Origin: Candolleomyces eurysporus
Lineage: Eukaryota; Basidiomycota; Agaricomycetes; Agaricales; Psathyrellaceae
Assembly (NCBI GenBank): GCA_027579435.1
Contig: JANBPK010000945.1
Span: 18,003-82,002, forward strand
DNA length: 64,000 nt
Direction of reading: 5' to 3'
The translations under genes were made by a program, and so were the position numbers. Positions 53,976 through 64,000 of this stretch are shown here, piece after piece (positions within the stretch are counted from its first letter, which is position 1; each line of letters begins with the position of its first letter). The notes under the pieces were generated by a model. That model ran no database searches. It had not been told where the DNA came from and worked only from the letters and a program-made list of their open reading frames with translations.

Positions 53976-55703
53976 CTTTCGCGAGCCATAGACTGAGCAT
54001 GAATGTGCTGACCATCTTGACATGACGTTCTCCTTGCATAACGCCACGGCATGCGCCAAGCATCACATGCAAACGATGACTTGACCGAACATTTTGTAAC
54101 CCCAGCTCCCAGGGACGATCGTCCAACTCATCAAGGTGGAAATCGGTGAGACTCCGTACGTTCTCTGCACTTCGATTACCCACTGGCAGCACTACCGAGA
54201 GGAGGTTCAGGGTCTGCGCTCGAACACCGAAAAGCAATGGACGGAGAGATTCGGGCAGAGTATTCCATCGGTGAAGGGGATAACCAGGCTGGAGAGATGT
54301 GCGCAAGACGCTGAGGAGGACGCTGTACTGCTGGAGTAAACCCACCATCTCCTCCGGTTTGGCATCTCGAAATACCTCTTCACAGTGATCGACAAGTTGG
54401 AGGAACGCCAGCAGATGGTTGCAAAGCGTGTCGTTCCTCTGATTCACGTTGTCGGGTCTGGACAGGACGCACTGTTGGAATCGTGTCATTAGGAAATGTG
54501 GGCTCTCGTTGCGGCAAAGAAAGTCGATCCATTTCTTCCGGAATGAGGGGAGCGAGATTTCTGCGGCAGCCTCGTCGACGTAGTACGGCTTGGGTGATTG
54601 TATCAACTTGGTGTACAGTATATCTGCTAGGCCGTCGTTGATATCTGTCTTCATCTGGAATTCTGTTCCAGGGAACCCTTCCTCGTCATAGAATGATAGA
54701 AGAACACCCTTGAGCCACAGGAGGAGGTCCGAGAGGGGTGTCTTGAAGGGCGAAGAGGGGATGAGTAATGGGAGAAAGGTCATCGTGAAGTAGACAACCA
54801 ATCCGGAGATGCAAAAGGCCAGGAGCATATGACCCAGGGTCCGATTATCACCCATGCTCTGAATAATGAGGCCGAGGAAGAAGAGGAAGGCTGCGATCTG
54901 GACGAGGAAAGGAATGAGGGTAATGACTTTTTCGAGGTACCACACCTCTGCTTGCATGTCAAGTTTGTATCGGTGGAAGGCGTCTGCGGCTTCACGTCTG
55001 GTGTTCGCAGGCACGAATTTGGCAAGCCAATCCTTGGCCAGAACGCCCATGATTGCGCTGAAGAGAGTGATATAGAGGCTCAAAAGCCAGAGTCCGTTGA
55101 TCCATTCCGCCGAAACCGGGATCTGGACGATCTGCATAATCGACCCCCCTCTGAGGGCATCTCGTATGTCGCTGAGTAGATTCTGTTCCGATTCTTCTAG
55201 AAGTTCGTTTCTCGAATCGATAACGAAGGACGAAACGATGCCGGCGAACAAACCAGCCTTGGGAATAGGCGTCAGATCGCTCTAGGGAAACATAACAAGG
55301 GCGCGAACTCACAAAGATTAACAAGGAATCCAATCCGGTCTTCCAGAGGTCTACTCTGTCCTTCGCCTCGCGCTCCGCATCATCCATGTAAAGATCCCAT
55401 ATCTTTGCTTCCGGCCTGAACTCAAGGGTCTTGTTTGTCTTTTTCCTCTCCTCTCTTCCGAGTCTCTTTTCACGACGATCGTTGACACTTTGGCGCCGGT
55501 TTGCTCCGTTCCGAGTAGGTTCTGATGCTTTCAGAGTATCTGGTGCGGACGAGATGCTGCTGAATTTGAAGGCCGAACCTCGGTATTGCGCTTTCTCTGC
55601 TTCGCTGCCATCTATGGCATACTACGTGAACGCTCGCATCATCAGCCGAAGACCAATGCAACAAATGGCTGGAGCAACTTACAGTCGGGGTGTCTTCTCC
55701 CAT
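53976..55703 (-). CDS. DUF6535-domain membrane protein part, copy C (open frame)
   Basis: Start ATG at 55703 (MGEDTPT), then an intron and 'YAIDGSEAEKAQYRGSAFK', a basic linker and 'AKIWDLYMDDAEREAKDRV'. After a second intron the 55251-53976 exon gives 'AGLFAGIVSSFVIDSRNEL', 'GLWLLSLYITLFSAIMGVL', 'FLVQIAAFLFFLGLIIQSM' and 'LAFCISGLVVYFTMTFLPLL': four predicted helices. The soluble part follows ('LWLKGVLLSFYDEEGFPG', 'YYVDEAAAEISLPSFRKKW', 'HRWNTLPESLRPLLFGV', 'HVMLGACRGVMQGE', 'LSLWLAK'). The GT of GTAAGC follows directly, and the next exon starts the HEAT part. This is the intact reference for the B and A frameshifts. It is divergent (head-to-head) with the CHAT gene 1.8 kb away. DUF6535 is of unknown function. 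Confidence 0.8.
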
Positions 55704-57522
55704 GTTTCTCTTCCTGAGGTGGCGAGGGAGCGGTTTGGATTACAACCCTTGACGCCGCCCTGTTCTTTTCTATACACCAAAAAGAGCGCCCATTTGCGTG
55801 AACAAAAATGAGGCCGTGCCTCGTTGCGCAATCAACAGAGACAGGGTCGCCAAGGCGCCAAAAAGCCAGTTCGATAACTGTGGCCCGAGCCTCTCAAGTC
55901 CAAGATTCGAGGACATTGGAGTCCACTCGAGGGATTCCTCATCTTGTACTGTCTCGAGCAACGATCTCGAAGTCGGAGGAGTGCGGTGTGTCGCCCATTG
56001 CAAAGGGCATCCCGGCGGTTTCAGCGTGTGAACATTGAATTACCAGGAGTGATGCCCAGTCATGGTGATGATGATCAATGATGGCAGGCTCATTGTCTCC
56101 TTCGGAAGGTAGGTAGACACCAGGAGATCGTAGAACTGCACCATCATACCTTTAACTCCACACCCCAACAGCTGGTGCGAGGTCGACAAAAGGGATATCA
56201 AGTGGGTGATGCCGACGCCAGTTCAAGTGGGACTTTAAATTGCAACTATTCTGATTCTTCCATAGATCCGTATTCGAATCCTGTAAGATGCCAGGAGAAA
56301 TGAGGTTGTATTGATTTGATAAGTCCGAGGGTCAACACATCTCGTTATTTGACTTTGCATCTGCATCTGCTCATTCACCTCTGCTTTGTATACGGTGAAA
56401 TGAGTCTACTCAGACGATGTAAAGTCGGTCCGTCGTGCCTTGCTCTGAGATTGTGCCTCGCAAGAAATACCCAGTTCTCCGCGAGCCCGGGTGAAGTAAA
56501 GAAAGGAATATCCCGTCAAATGGGAGTGGGAGCCCATAGAGCAGATGAGAAGAAGAAGGGGTTGGAGTTCAGAGAGATATCGTGGTTATGGGCCCCGTTG
56601 TGATTGAGATTATATAGAGGCAAGAGGAATCGCCGACCGAGCGAGATAGTGACAACAGGATATAAAATGGCAAAGCACAGAGACATAGTGAAGAGCGACG
56701 AATCTTGTAGGGTTTATTTCACCGGGTGATTTTGCAATTTTTCCTGGCTCGGAACCGTGATAAACGACAGAGAAAGGAAGTGAGTTCGAGCGTAAGTATG
56801 TCTCGTCACACTGCTCAACTTAGTAAGCCCGAGTGAAGAATCTGAGCCGTGCGTCATCTAGTTAACAACGATTCATTGCAGAAGAGCACGAGTTTCAATT
56901 TCTCATCACTCGCGAACGGAACCGTTACAGGGCAGGTGGGATCAGGAGATAGAGAGCTCTGGGTTCGGCTTTTGCCATGTCGGCACAACTTTGGTCTCCA
57001 GTGGACTTTGACAGTAGGTTGCATTTGGCCTCCTTGGCCAGCTGGGAAACAGCAGGGATACCTTAAACAAAAGGCAAGATTGGTATGTCTGTTCAAGAGC
57101 GCTGCGGTGCGTAAAGGCGAACGAAGAGGGAGGACAAAGCAAATTCCGACACCTATCGGATTGTGATCGATTTGATCCAGCTCTCTGATTGGTTCACCGG
57201 AGAAGGATGATGTCACCGTTAGGATGCCGACGTGCGTGGCTGGCTTTCCACAGCGTCCAGGTTCCATTCTGTTCATCTGGTTGAATGTTCACTGCGACCA
57301 GTCGCTGCTATGCTCTATGGCTCTCAAGACAATCCAGTGGTGTGATGAAGATCATGCAGTGCAAGGGTAGAGTGATCGCCGAGCATAGGCCAATTTCTCC
57401 CGTCACGTTGTTGGGCTGTGCACTGTCGAGTCAAAACCGTTTCCCTTGAACGGGTCTAACACTATATCTCTCAAAGCGTCATAAAGTTCATTCCCTGCCT
57501 CAGCACAGGAACTACCACTGGA
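55704..57522. other. Divergent region between DUF6535 copy C and the CHAT gene
   Basis: 55704-56290 is the outer end of the right palindrome arm, with the decayed F-box tail. 56290-57180 is unique sequence with a TATA-like 'TTATATAGAGG' near 56608 and no gene. 57180-57522 is the CHAT upstream region, repeated at 62060-62447. Confidence 0.5.
57180..57522. repeat. CHAT-gene upstream region, unit 1
   Basis: Direct match to 62060-62447 (shared 'CTGGCTTTCCACAGCG', 'GTGTGATGAAGATCAT', 'GTTGTTGGGCTGTGCA'-type stretches). It belongs to the tandem duplication that produced the second CHAT copy; start-to-start distance is about 4.93 kb. Confidence 0.75.
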
Positions 57523-60500
57523 ATGTTTTTGGAGGGTAGACCTATCCCGTCACCTGTTGTTCTTACCGAGCCGCTGACTTGATTTTCGTTTCACAGGTAT
57601 TGCGGTGGAATGCGACTCCGACGATATTCATTCACTTCAACCGTACGATGCGGGTCAAGGCCTCGAATTGGGGCTAATTCTTCACGGCATTCATGGGGGA
57701 GGACCTGATGGAAATGGAACCTGGATATCTATTCCGCTGACGGAAGCTAGCCCAGAATCCCCAGCTACTCGGTGGACGTTCGACAAACCAATCAGTTTGT
57801 GAGTCTAATTCAAATTCTCTGGAAAAATAAATTGAATATGAACAATACATTTTCTCAGCCCTGAGGAAATATCCCAAATCGTCGTTGCCATCGTGGTTCA
57901 CTCTCAGACCATGGATGTCCTAGGACATCTTCGTCAGGGAGTAAGTCATGATCACATCGATCAAATGCATTATGAGCATGATCTTACGATGGAAGAAGGA
58001 GCGCCTCGTATGCGAGTCTTATGGTGCCTGGTTCGAGCAACTTCTAAGCCTATGGCCGCTGACGGCAAGTCAAAATTCTCCGAAAGATCACCATCTCACG
58101 ACGTTCTACTAGATTCCTCACTTGTGCCTGATATACTTCATCGTGCATATGGCCCGTACTTCCAGAGACGCTTCGAGCACGATGAAGATGAAGCGAACTT
58201 GGAAGAAGCGACCTCCGCGATCTCCAAATCGATACAACTCTCTCCGCCAGATGACGAAGTGCTCGCGACCAGGTTCTGGCAGCTGGGAGCATTATTGGTC
58301 CTGCGTTTCAACCGTACCGGTGATCCCGACGCTATTCGAGCAGTCGTTACTGCCCAGAAGAAAGCCGTCGAGCTAGCTACCACAGCCGGCTCTCAAAGCT
58401 TGCCTCTCTACCTCGAAGAGCTGGGTTTCTCGGGGACAAGACTTTTTATGCGTTGCAAGGTCCCTGCGGACCTCGAGGAATCGATATCCACGCTTGAAAG
58501 GGCTGTCGAGCTGACGCCAGTCGACAAAACCGAAGCGGAGGCCTTGTGCTCTCCGTTGGGACGTTTGGGCGCAGCTCTGCTTCTCAAGCACGGTCTCACC
58601 CATCAGCTCTCTGATGTCCAGGCGGCGATAGATGCGCGGAAAAGGGTTGTAGATCTCACCCCTGAAAGCTTCGAGGCGTATCCAGCGAGACTTTCGTTGC
58701 TGGCTGACGCGCTTGGCCACAGGTTCTACAAAACCGGGAAGATCGAAGACAACGACCTTGAAGTTGCCGCAAGAGAGCGGGTCATTGAAGTCACCCTGAA
58801 GAGCGACCCAGACCTCTGGAGGTGGTACAGCTATCTCGGCACCACGCTGCAGGACCGATACGTTCGAACTGAGAAGGTCGAGGATATTCGGCGGTCCATC
58901 GCGAACTACCAGGAAGCGATACGGATCGCAAACGGAGACCCCAATGTTTTGCCCACACTTCTGAACCGCCTTGGACATTCTCTGGAATTATCCTTTCTTG
59001 CCACCGACGACCCGACCGAGATCGAAGAAGCAATCTCCGCTCAGCGCAGGGCTATCTCGATGTCCCATGGATCCGACCCAAACCTCCCAATGCTCACCCA
59101 TCGGCTCGCCACTTTGTGCAAAATGAAGTTCGGCCAGACACGACAACTGGCAGACATCCACGAGTCGGCTACTGTGATGCAAAGGGCGATTAAACTCACT
59201 CCTGCAGAAGATGCTTCTGCTCTCGGGAACCGACTCGCGGAACTCGCCAGCATCCTTGAGGCCCAATCCGTGTTTGCTTCAGGCGAGACGCTCGATATTA
59301 ACGAGGAGATCGCCGCCAAGGAGAAAGCCATTGTAAACCTTCCACCAGGCCACGTCACTCTCCCTCGTTATTATCGAGACCTTGCCTTGTCTCTCAACAG
59401 GAGATTCAATCGCGCCTGGGACTGGAAGGATATAGAAAGGGCCCTTGTTCTCCTAGAAAAGGCCCAGGAGCTGAATGGTTCGGAAGACCTCGCGCTTCAT
59501 AGGTCGATTCTCGACCTATTAGGGCACTGTCTCGAGTCGAAGTTCACGGCCACACTCAACATACAACATATCAATGCTGCCATAGACGCCAAGCGCAGAT
59601 ACCTCGAGTGTATACCAGAAGGGCATCCTTCCCTCGGCGACGGGCTTTGGAATCTCGCGTTGACACTCGAGAAACATGCCCAGCTCACGGAAGAGCTTGA
59701 CGACATCACGGAAGCCATATCCCTTGCCCAAAGATCGATCAGCCTAATGCTCGATACCCGTCTTGCATCCCTGTCGAGAAGGTATATCGATCTTGGGATG
59801 TTATTTACGGTCAAATTCTACAAGTCGAACAACGTCGATGATTTACAGGACTGCATCGATGCCCACGTGAAGGCCGTGGAAGTTCTCCCAGAAGGTCACC
59901 CAGATGTCGCAGCTGGGCTGTTGGCCATTGGCGATGCACACATCCTCCGCTTGAGGCAAACTGAGGACGTGGAAGACATCAAGATGGCTGTAGACCGGTT
60001 CCGCTCCGCTGCCCTTCTCTCGACTGGTTTGGTCTGGTACCGACTCGAGGCTGCTCGAAAATGGGCAGAGTGGGCCAATCATATCGACCTTGAATTGTCG
60101 ATGGAGGGGTATGGAAAAGCTATTGAGCTGCTAACCATGTACGTTGGAATGGGGCAAACCATGGCGCGAAGACACGAGAACCTAAGGTCAGAACTATTCG
60201 ATCTACCACTCTCAGCCGCTGCGATTGCATTCGAAGGTGGGAGAGTCGAAACAGCTTTGGAGTGGCTTGAAGAGGGTCGTTGCCTAACTTGGAATCAACT
60301 CAACGACCTGCGCACGCCGCTGGATGACCTGCTCGACGTGGATGAGCAGCTTGCCAAGCAAATTTTATCGGTTTCACAATCCTTAGAGGTTGCGGGCTCA
60401 CAACGTGATTCGACTGTCCTCAACGTCGACGCTCTTCAGGCAACAGAGGTTGAGAACAACGATAGCAACCTAGCGACCCACCACATCGACCTTGCGATGG

Positions 60501-61846
60501 AATGGACAAGACTCGTAGACGCCGTCCGTTCAAAGCCGGGATTCGAGGATTTCCTCAAACCGACGGCATTCTCCTCCCTGATCAAGGACCTACCCACTTC
60601 TGGCTCCGTCATGATTATCAACGTTGACCATGTCCGTTGCGACGCCGTCGTACTACGAGCTGGCCTTGACAAACCCATTCACATTCCACTTCCTGAATTT
60701 TCATCGCGAAAAGCAACGATTATGCGAGACCAATTACGGGGCAAGCTGGAAAGATCTGATGTCCGTATGCGTGGGCAAAACGAGAGGGATGACAAAGAAG
60801 GCAAGGGCGAGGATGAAGCATCGGAAGAGCTTGAAGAAAGCAGTCCTACAAGGGACGATCGAGGTATCCGCCCCGTTCGGGGACGGAAAGGGCTCGGGGA
60901 TCTTCAGCAAGTTTTGCGGAATCTGTGGATTCTCGTAGTAAAACCTATTCTCAACGGGGCTGAAATTCCTGTAAGTTCTCTATATAATTACCTTTTCGTT
61001 GCGCTAACACTGAAAATTTGATGGTAGCAGTCAGGAACATCCAAACACCACATCTGGTGGTGCGCTACTGGACCCCTCTCTTTCTTACCTCTCCACGCCG
61101 CAGGAGACTACAAATCGGAGACCGGTGCAACCGTCTCTGATTTTGCGATCTCCTCCTACATTCCCAATATCAGCACTCTCCTCAATCGGGGTAAAGCAAG
61201 GCGGGCCTTCGATGAGTCAAACTCTGGTGTGTTCTTGGTCAGCCAACCAAATACGCCAGGCCAGGTGCCGATTCCGGGTACGATGCGGGAGCGAAGAGCC
61301 ATCGAAGAGGAGTTGGGTGACAGAAAGATCAGGTACCTGAGCTTAGAGGCGGAAGCGGCGACAACGGAGGTCGGAATTGAAAACATGGGACGGTACACGT
61401 GTATTCATTTCGCGTGCCACGCTTCGCAGGATCCTGAACCCCTCTCGAGCGGTTTCTTCCTCTACAACGGCCGTCTTGAACTGTCCACCATCATCAAAAG
61501 CAACTTGAAATCGGCGGACCTTGCTTTCCTTTCCGCCTGCCAAACCAGCACCGGCGACGAAAGCCTTTCAGATGAAGCAGTGCATCTCGCGGCAGGGATG
61601 TTAGCGGCAGGGTACAGAGGTGTTGTCGCCACTATGTGGTCGATTAAAGACAAATATGCCCCAGAAATCGCACGAAGCTTTTATCGGGAGCTCCTGAGGC
61701 TGACCAGGGACCATGGAGTTGAAGGCATCAATGGGTTGTGTGCGGCGGAGGCTCTCCACTGTGCTAGACAGGAACTTCGCCAGGAGCTCGGTGACTCAGA
61801 AGATGCCTTGATGACATGGATCCCATACGTTCATTTCGGTTTATGA
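57523..61846 (+). CDS. TPR-CHAT protein (caspase-like peptidase domain), 1,380 aa
   Basis: Exons 57523-57535, 57597-57798, 57859-60970 and 61031-61846 sum to 1,381 codons. The N-terminal ~100 residues ('GIAVECDSDDIH', 'GLELGLILHG', 'VVHSQTMDVLGHLR') form a beta-rich region I cannot name. Residues ~150-900 are a chain of degenerate TPRs with a ~45-residue period ('AIDARKRVVDLTPES', 'LGHRFYKTGK'). 'FEGGRVETALEWLEEGRCLTW' follows, then a charged linker. The CHAT domain opens 'IWWCATGPLSFLPLHAAG' and carries the His of 'IHFACHAS' (~1239) and the Cys of 'AFLSACQTS' (~1279), the expected catalytic dyad, ending 'DALMTWIPYVHFGL'. CHAT is a caspase/separase-like peptidase fold; bacterial TPR-CHAT proteins include the CRISPR-linked peptidase. 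Fungal ones are expanded and mostly unstudied. The gene appears fully intact. An in-frame TAA upstream supports this ATG. Confidence 0.85.
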
Positions 61847-61856
61847 GGGACTCGGA

Positions 61857-62005
61857 ATCGATTTTGGAGGCCGAGTCTCGGTATTGCACTTTCTCTGCTT
61901 TGCTGCCGCGTGTGGCATACTATTGTGAACACTCGCATCATCAATCAAATAAGATCATTGCCACAAATACCAGAAGTCGCTTACAGGCAGGATGTCTTCT
62001 CCCAT
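61857..62005 (-). pseudogene. Relic of a DUF6535 gene 5' end
   Basis: On the minus strand, ATG at 62005 (MGEDILP), then a B-like intron (GTAAGC...AATAG), then 'YATRGSKAEKVQYRDSASK', cut off about 10 bp from the CHAT stop codon. Exon 1, the splice sites and part of exon 2 match copies B and C; nothing downstream survives. It stands head-to-head with the second CHAT copy, the same arrangement as copy C and the first CHAT gene. It resembles copy B more than copy C in the intron. Confidence 0.75.
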
Positions 62006-62059
62006 GTTTCTCTACCTGAGGTGCCGAGGGAGTGGTCGAACCCTGGCTTGGAACGAAGG

Positions 62060-62447
62060 TTGACAGTCAGCTGTAAATCCGGTTTGATAGTCCAGCCTCC
62101 GATTGGTTCGATGATGTCACTGCAAGTAGGCCAACGTGCGTGAGAAAATGACCAGCCCCTTGCTGGCTTTCCACAGCGCCCAGGTTCCGTTTATCTTGTT
62201 GAACATTCATCGCGCAGTCGCTGCATATTCTCTATGGGTCTGAAGATATCTAGCGGTGTGATGAAGATCATACAATACAAGGGTGAGGTGACCGCCCAGC
62301 GTCGCCCAATTTCTGTTGTCACATTGTTGGGCTGTGCATTGTCGAGCCGAAACCGTTTTCTCCTTGATTGAGCTTAACACCTAACACCATATCTCTCGAA
62401 GCATTTTGAAGTGCATTTTCTACCTCCGCACAGAAAGTACCACGGGG
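62060..62447. repeat. CHAT-gene upstream region, unit 2
   Basis: Partner of 57180-57522; together with the relic it fills the gap between the two CHAT genes. No other gene is seen in 62006-62447. Confidence 0.7.
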
Positions 62448-64000
62448 ATGTTTCTGAACGGTAGAGCTATCCAGCTACCTATTGTTCTTACCGAGCCGCT
62501 GACTGGGATTTTCGTTGTACAGGTATTGCAATTGAATGCGACCCCGAAGATATTCATTTACTTCAACCGTACGATGCGGGTCATGGCCTCGAATTGGGGC
62601 TGATTCTCCACGGCATTTATGGAGGAGGACGTGATGACGGAAATGGAACCTGGATATCTATTCTGCTGAGGGAGGCTAGTCTAGAGTCCCTGGCTGCTCG
62701 GTGGACGTTCGACAAACCAATCACTTTGTGAGTTCAATTCAAATTCTCTGGAAAGATAGACCGAACCTGAACAATACGTTTTCTCAGCCCTGATGAAATA
62801 TCCCAGGTCGTCGTTGTCGTCATTGTGGTCCACTCTCAGACCATGGGTGTCCTAGGGCATCTTCGTCAGGGAGTAAGTCATGATCACATCGATGGGACAC
62901 ATAATGAGTATGATCTTACGATGGAAGAAGGAGCGCCTTGTATGCGAGTCATATGGTGCATGGCTCAAGCAACTTCCGAATCCATGGCCGCCGAAGGCAA
63001 GTCGAAGAAATAATCCTCCCAAAGATTACCATCTGATAATGTACCACTAGATTCTCCACCTACGCCTTACATACTCCATTGTGTATATGGCCCGTACTTC
63101 CGGAGACGCTTTGAGCACGATGAAAATGAAGAAAACTTGGAAGAAGCGACCTCTGCGATCTCCAAATCGATTCAACTCTCTCCGCCAGATGACGAAGCGC
63201 TCGCTACCAGGTTCTGGCAACTGGGAGCATTATTGGTCATGCGCTTCAACCATACCGGTGATCCCGATGCTATTCGAGCAGTTGTTACTGCTCAGAAGAA
63301 AGCCGTTGAACTAGCTACCACAGCCAACTCCCCAAGCTTGCCTCTCTACCTCGAAGATCTGGGTTTCTCTGGGACAAGACTTTTTTTCCGTTGCAAGGTG
63401 CCCGCAGACCTCGAGGAATCAATATCCACACTTGAAAGGGCNGTTGAGCTGACGCCAGTTGACGGAACTGAAACGGAGGCTTTATGCACCCGGTTGGGAC
63501 GTTTGGGCACAGTTCTGCTGCTCAAGCACGGCCTCACCCATCAACTCTCTGACCTCCAGGCGGCGATAGATGCGCGGAAAAGGGTCGTAGATCTCACCCC
63601 TAAAAGCTTCGAGGTGTATCCAGAAAGGCTTTCTTTGCTGGCTAACGCACTTGGCCACAGGTTCTACCAAACCAGGAAGATCGAAGACAGTGACCTTGAA
63701 GTTGCTGCAAGAGAGCAGACCATTGAAGTCAGTCAGAAGAGTGACCCAGACCTCTGGAGGTACTACAGCTATTTCGGCACCACGCTGCGGGACCGATACG
63801 TCCGAACGGGAAAGGTCGAGGATATTCGGCGGTCCATCGTGAACTACCGGGAGGCAATACGGGTTGCAAACGAAGACACCGATGTTTTATCCTTCCTTCT
63901 GGACCGCCTTGGACGTTCTCTGGAATTATCCTTCATTGCCACCGATGACCTGGCCGAGATCGAAGAAGCGATCTCCGCTCAGCGCAGGGCTCTTTCGATG
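62448..64000 (+). pseudogene. Second TPR-CHAT gene copy, in-frame stop, runs off the window
   Basis: Same plan as copy 1: ATG|intron|'GIAIECDPEDIHLLQPYDAG', exon 2 to 62727, exon 3 from 62788. After 'MAAEGKSKK' there is a TAA (63011-63013) where copy 1 reads 'GKSKFSERS'; six extra nucleotides explain the local difference. Downstream the TPR region is open and well conserved ('NLEEATSAISKSIQLSPPDD', 'AAIDARKRVVDLTPKS') to the window end, with one N near 63442. The CHAT domain would lie outside. A start beyond the stop could give a TPR-CHAT protein lacking the first ~100 residues, so complete loss is not certain. Confidence 0.7.

Larger units (their letters stand above)
46330..56290. repeat. 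Right arm of ~10-kb inverted duplication
   Basis: Reverse-complement match to 32280-42110. Contains most of the F-box gene, DUF6535-HEAT gene C and the outer region with the decayed F-box tail ('HHPLDIPFVDLAPA', about 56230-56190 minus). Single Ns are frequent at 46370-53700 and nearly absent in the left arm's HEAT gene. Arms plus the 4.2-kb spacer form an imperfect ~24-kb palindrome. Confidence 0.85.

Noticed and set aside
55770..56003. 77-codon minus frame with a hydrophobic stretch ('LFGALATLSLLIAQ')
   Set aside because: The left-arm counterpart is broken by stops in the same frame, so coding conservation is not supported.
32280..56290. Palindrome as a simple assembly artefact
   Set aside because: The arms differ by many substitutions, distinct frameshifts and an internal deletion in one F-box copy, so they are not one read set placed twice; haplotype misjoining remains possible and is noted in the finding.

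Overview
The window reads as nuclear DNA of an agaricomycete (mushroom-forming basidiomycete) fungus. Genes are cut by many short introns of about 45-65 nt with GT...YAG ends, and the gene families are typical of that group: DUF6535 membrane proteins, F-box/leucine-rich proteins with 'CxxWRxI...KLW' signatures, TPR-CHAT proteases, MYND-finger proteins and a single-pass ectodomain protein. No bacterial operon, CRISPR array, rRNA or convincing tRNA was seen.

Layout: 1-3.8 kb holds two copies of a MYND-finger gene with shared flanks, and between them a 629-bp fold-back transposon-like element with a CTA target duplication. 3.8-5.5 kb is a single-pass membrane protein. 5.5-8.4 kb is gene-poor and carries two arrays very dense in CCWGG, plus small inverted repeats. 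8.4-10.0 kb is an F-box pseudogene. 10.4-17.8 kb (minus) is copy A of a long gene fusing a DUF6535 multi-pass membrane domain to a HEAT/ARM-like repeat chain. 19.0-23.7 kb is an SNF2-family ATPase. 23.8-28.2 kb is a tandem duplication of an intracellular GH5 glycoside hydrolase, followed by a frameshifted F-box gene and a PLP-dependent Cys/Met-metabolism enzyme (30.1-32.0 kb).

The most striking structure spans about 32.3-56.3 kb. It is a large inverted duplication with arms of about 10 kb, each carrying a DUF6535-HEAT gene (copy B plus, copy C minus) and an F-box gene or pseudogene. They enclose a 4.2-kb unique spacer with a PNS1/CTL-type transporter gene whose upstream end abuts the intact F-box gene. 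Outside the right arm, head-to-head with copy C, is an intact 1,380-aa TPR-CHAT (caspase-like) protein at 57.5-61.8 kb. The CHAT gene is then tandemly duplicated (62.4 kb to the window end), and a 150-bp relic of a DUF6535 5' end sits in the same head-to-head position.

My reading is a birth-and-death gene cluster in which membrane-anchored repeat proteins (DUF6535-HEAT), F-box proteins and caspase-like CHAT proteases are copied, inverted and broken together. The pairing resembles a nonself-recognition or cell-death locus, but that function is inference only. Several breaks fall in 8-nt homopolymers, and the right arm contains many single Ns, so some frameshifts may be sequence errors.
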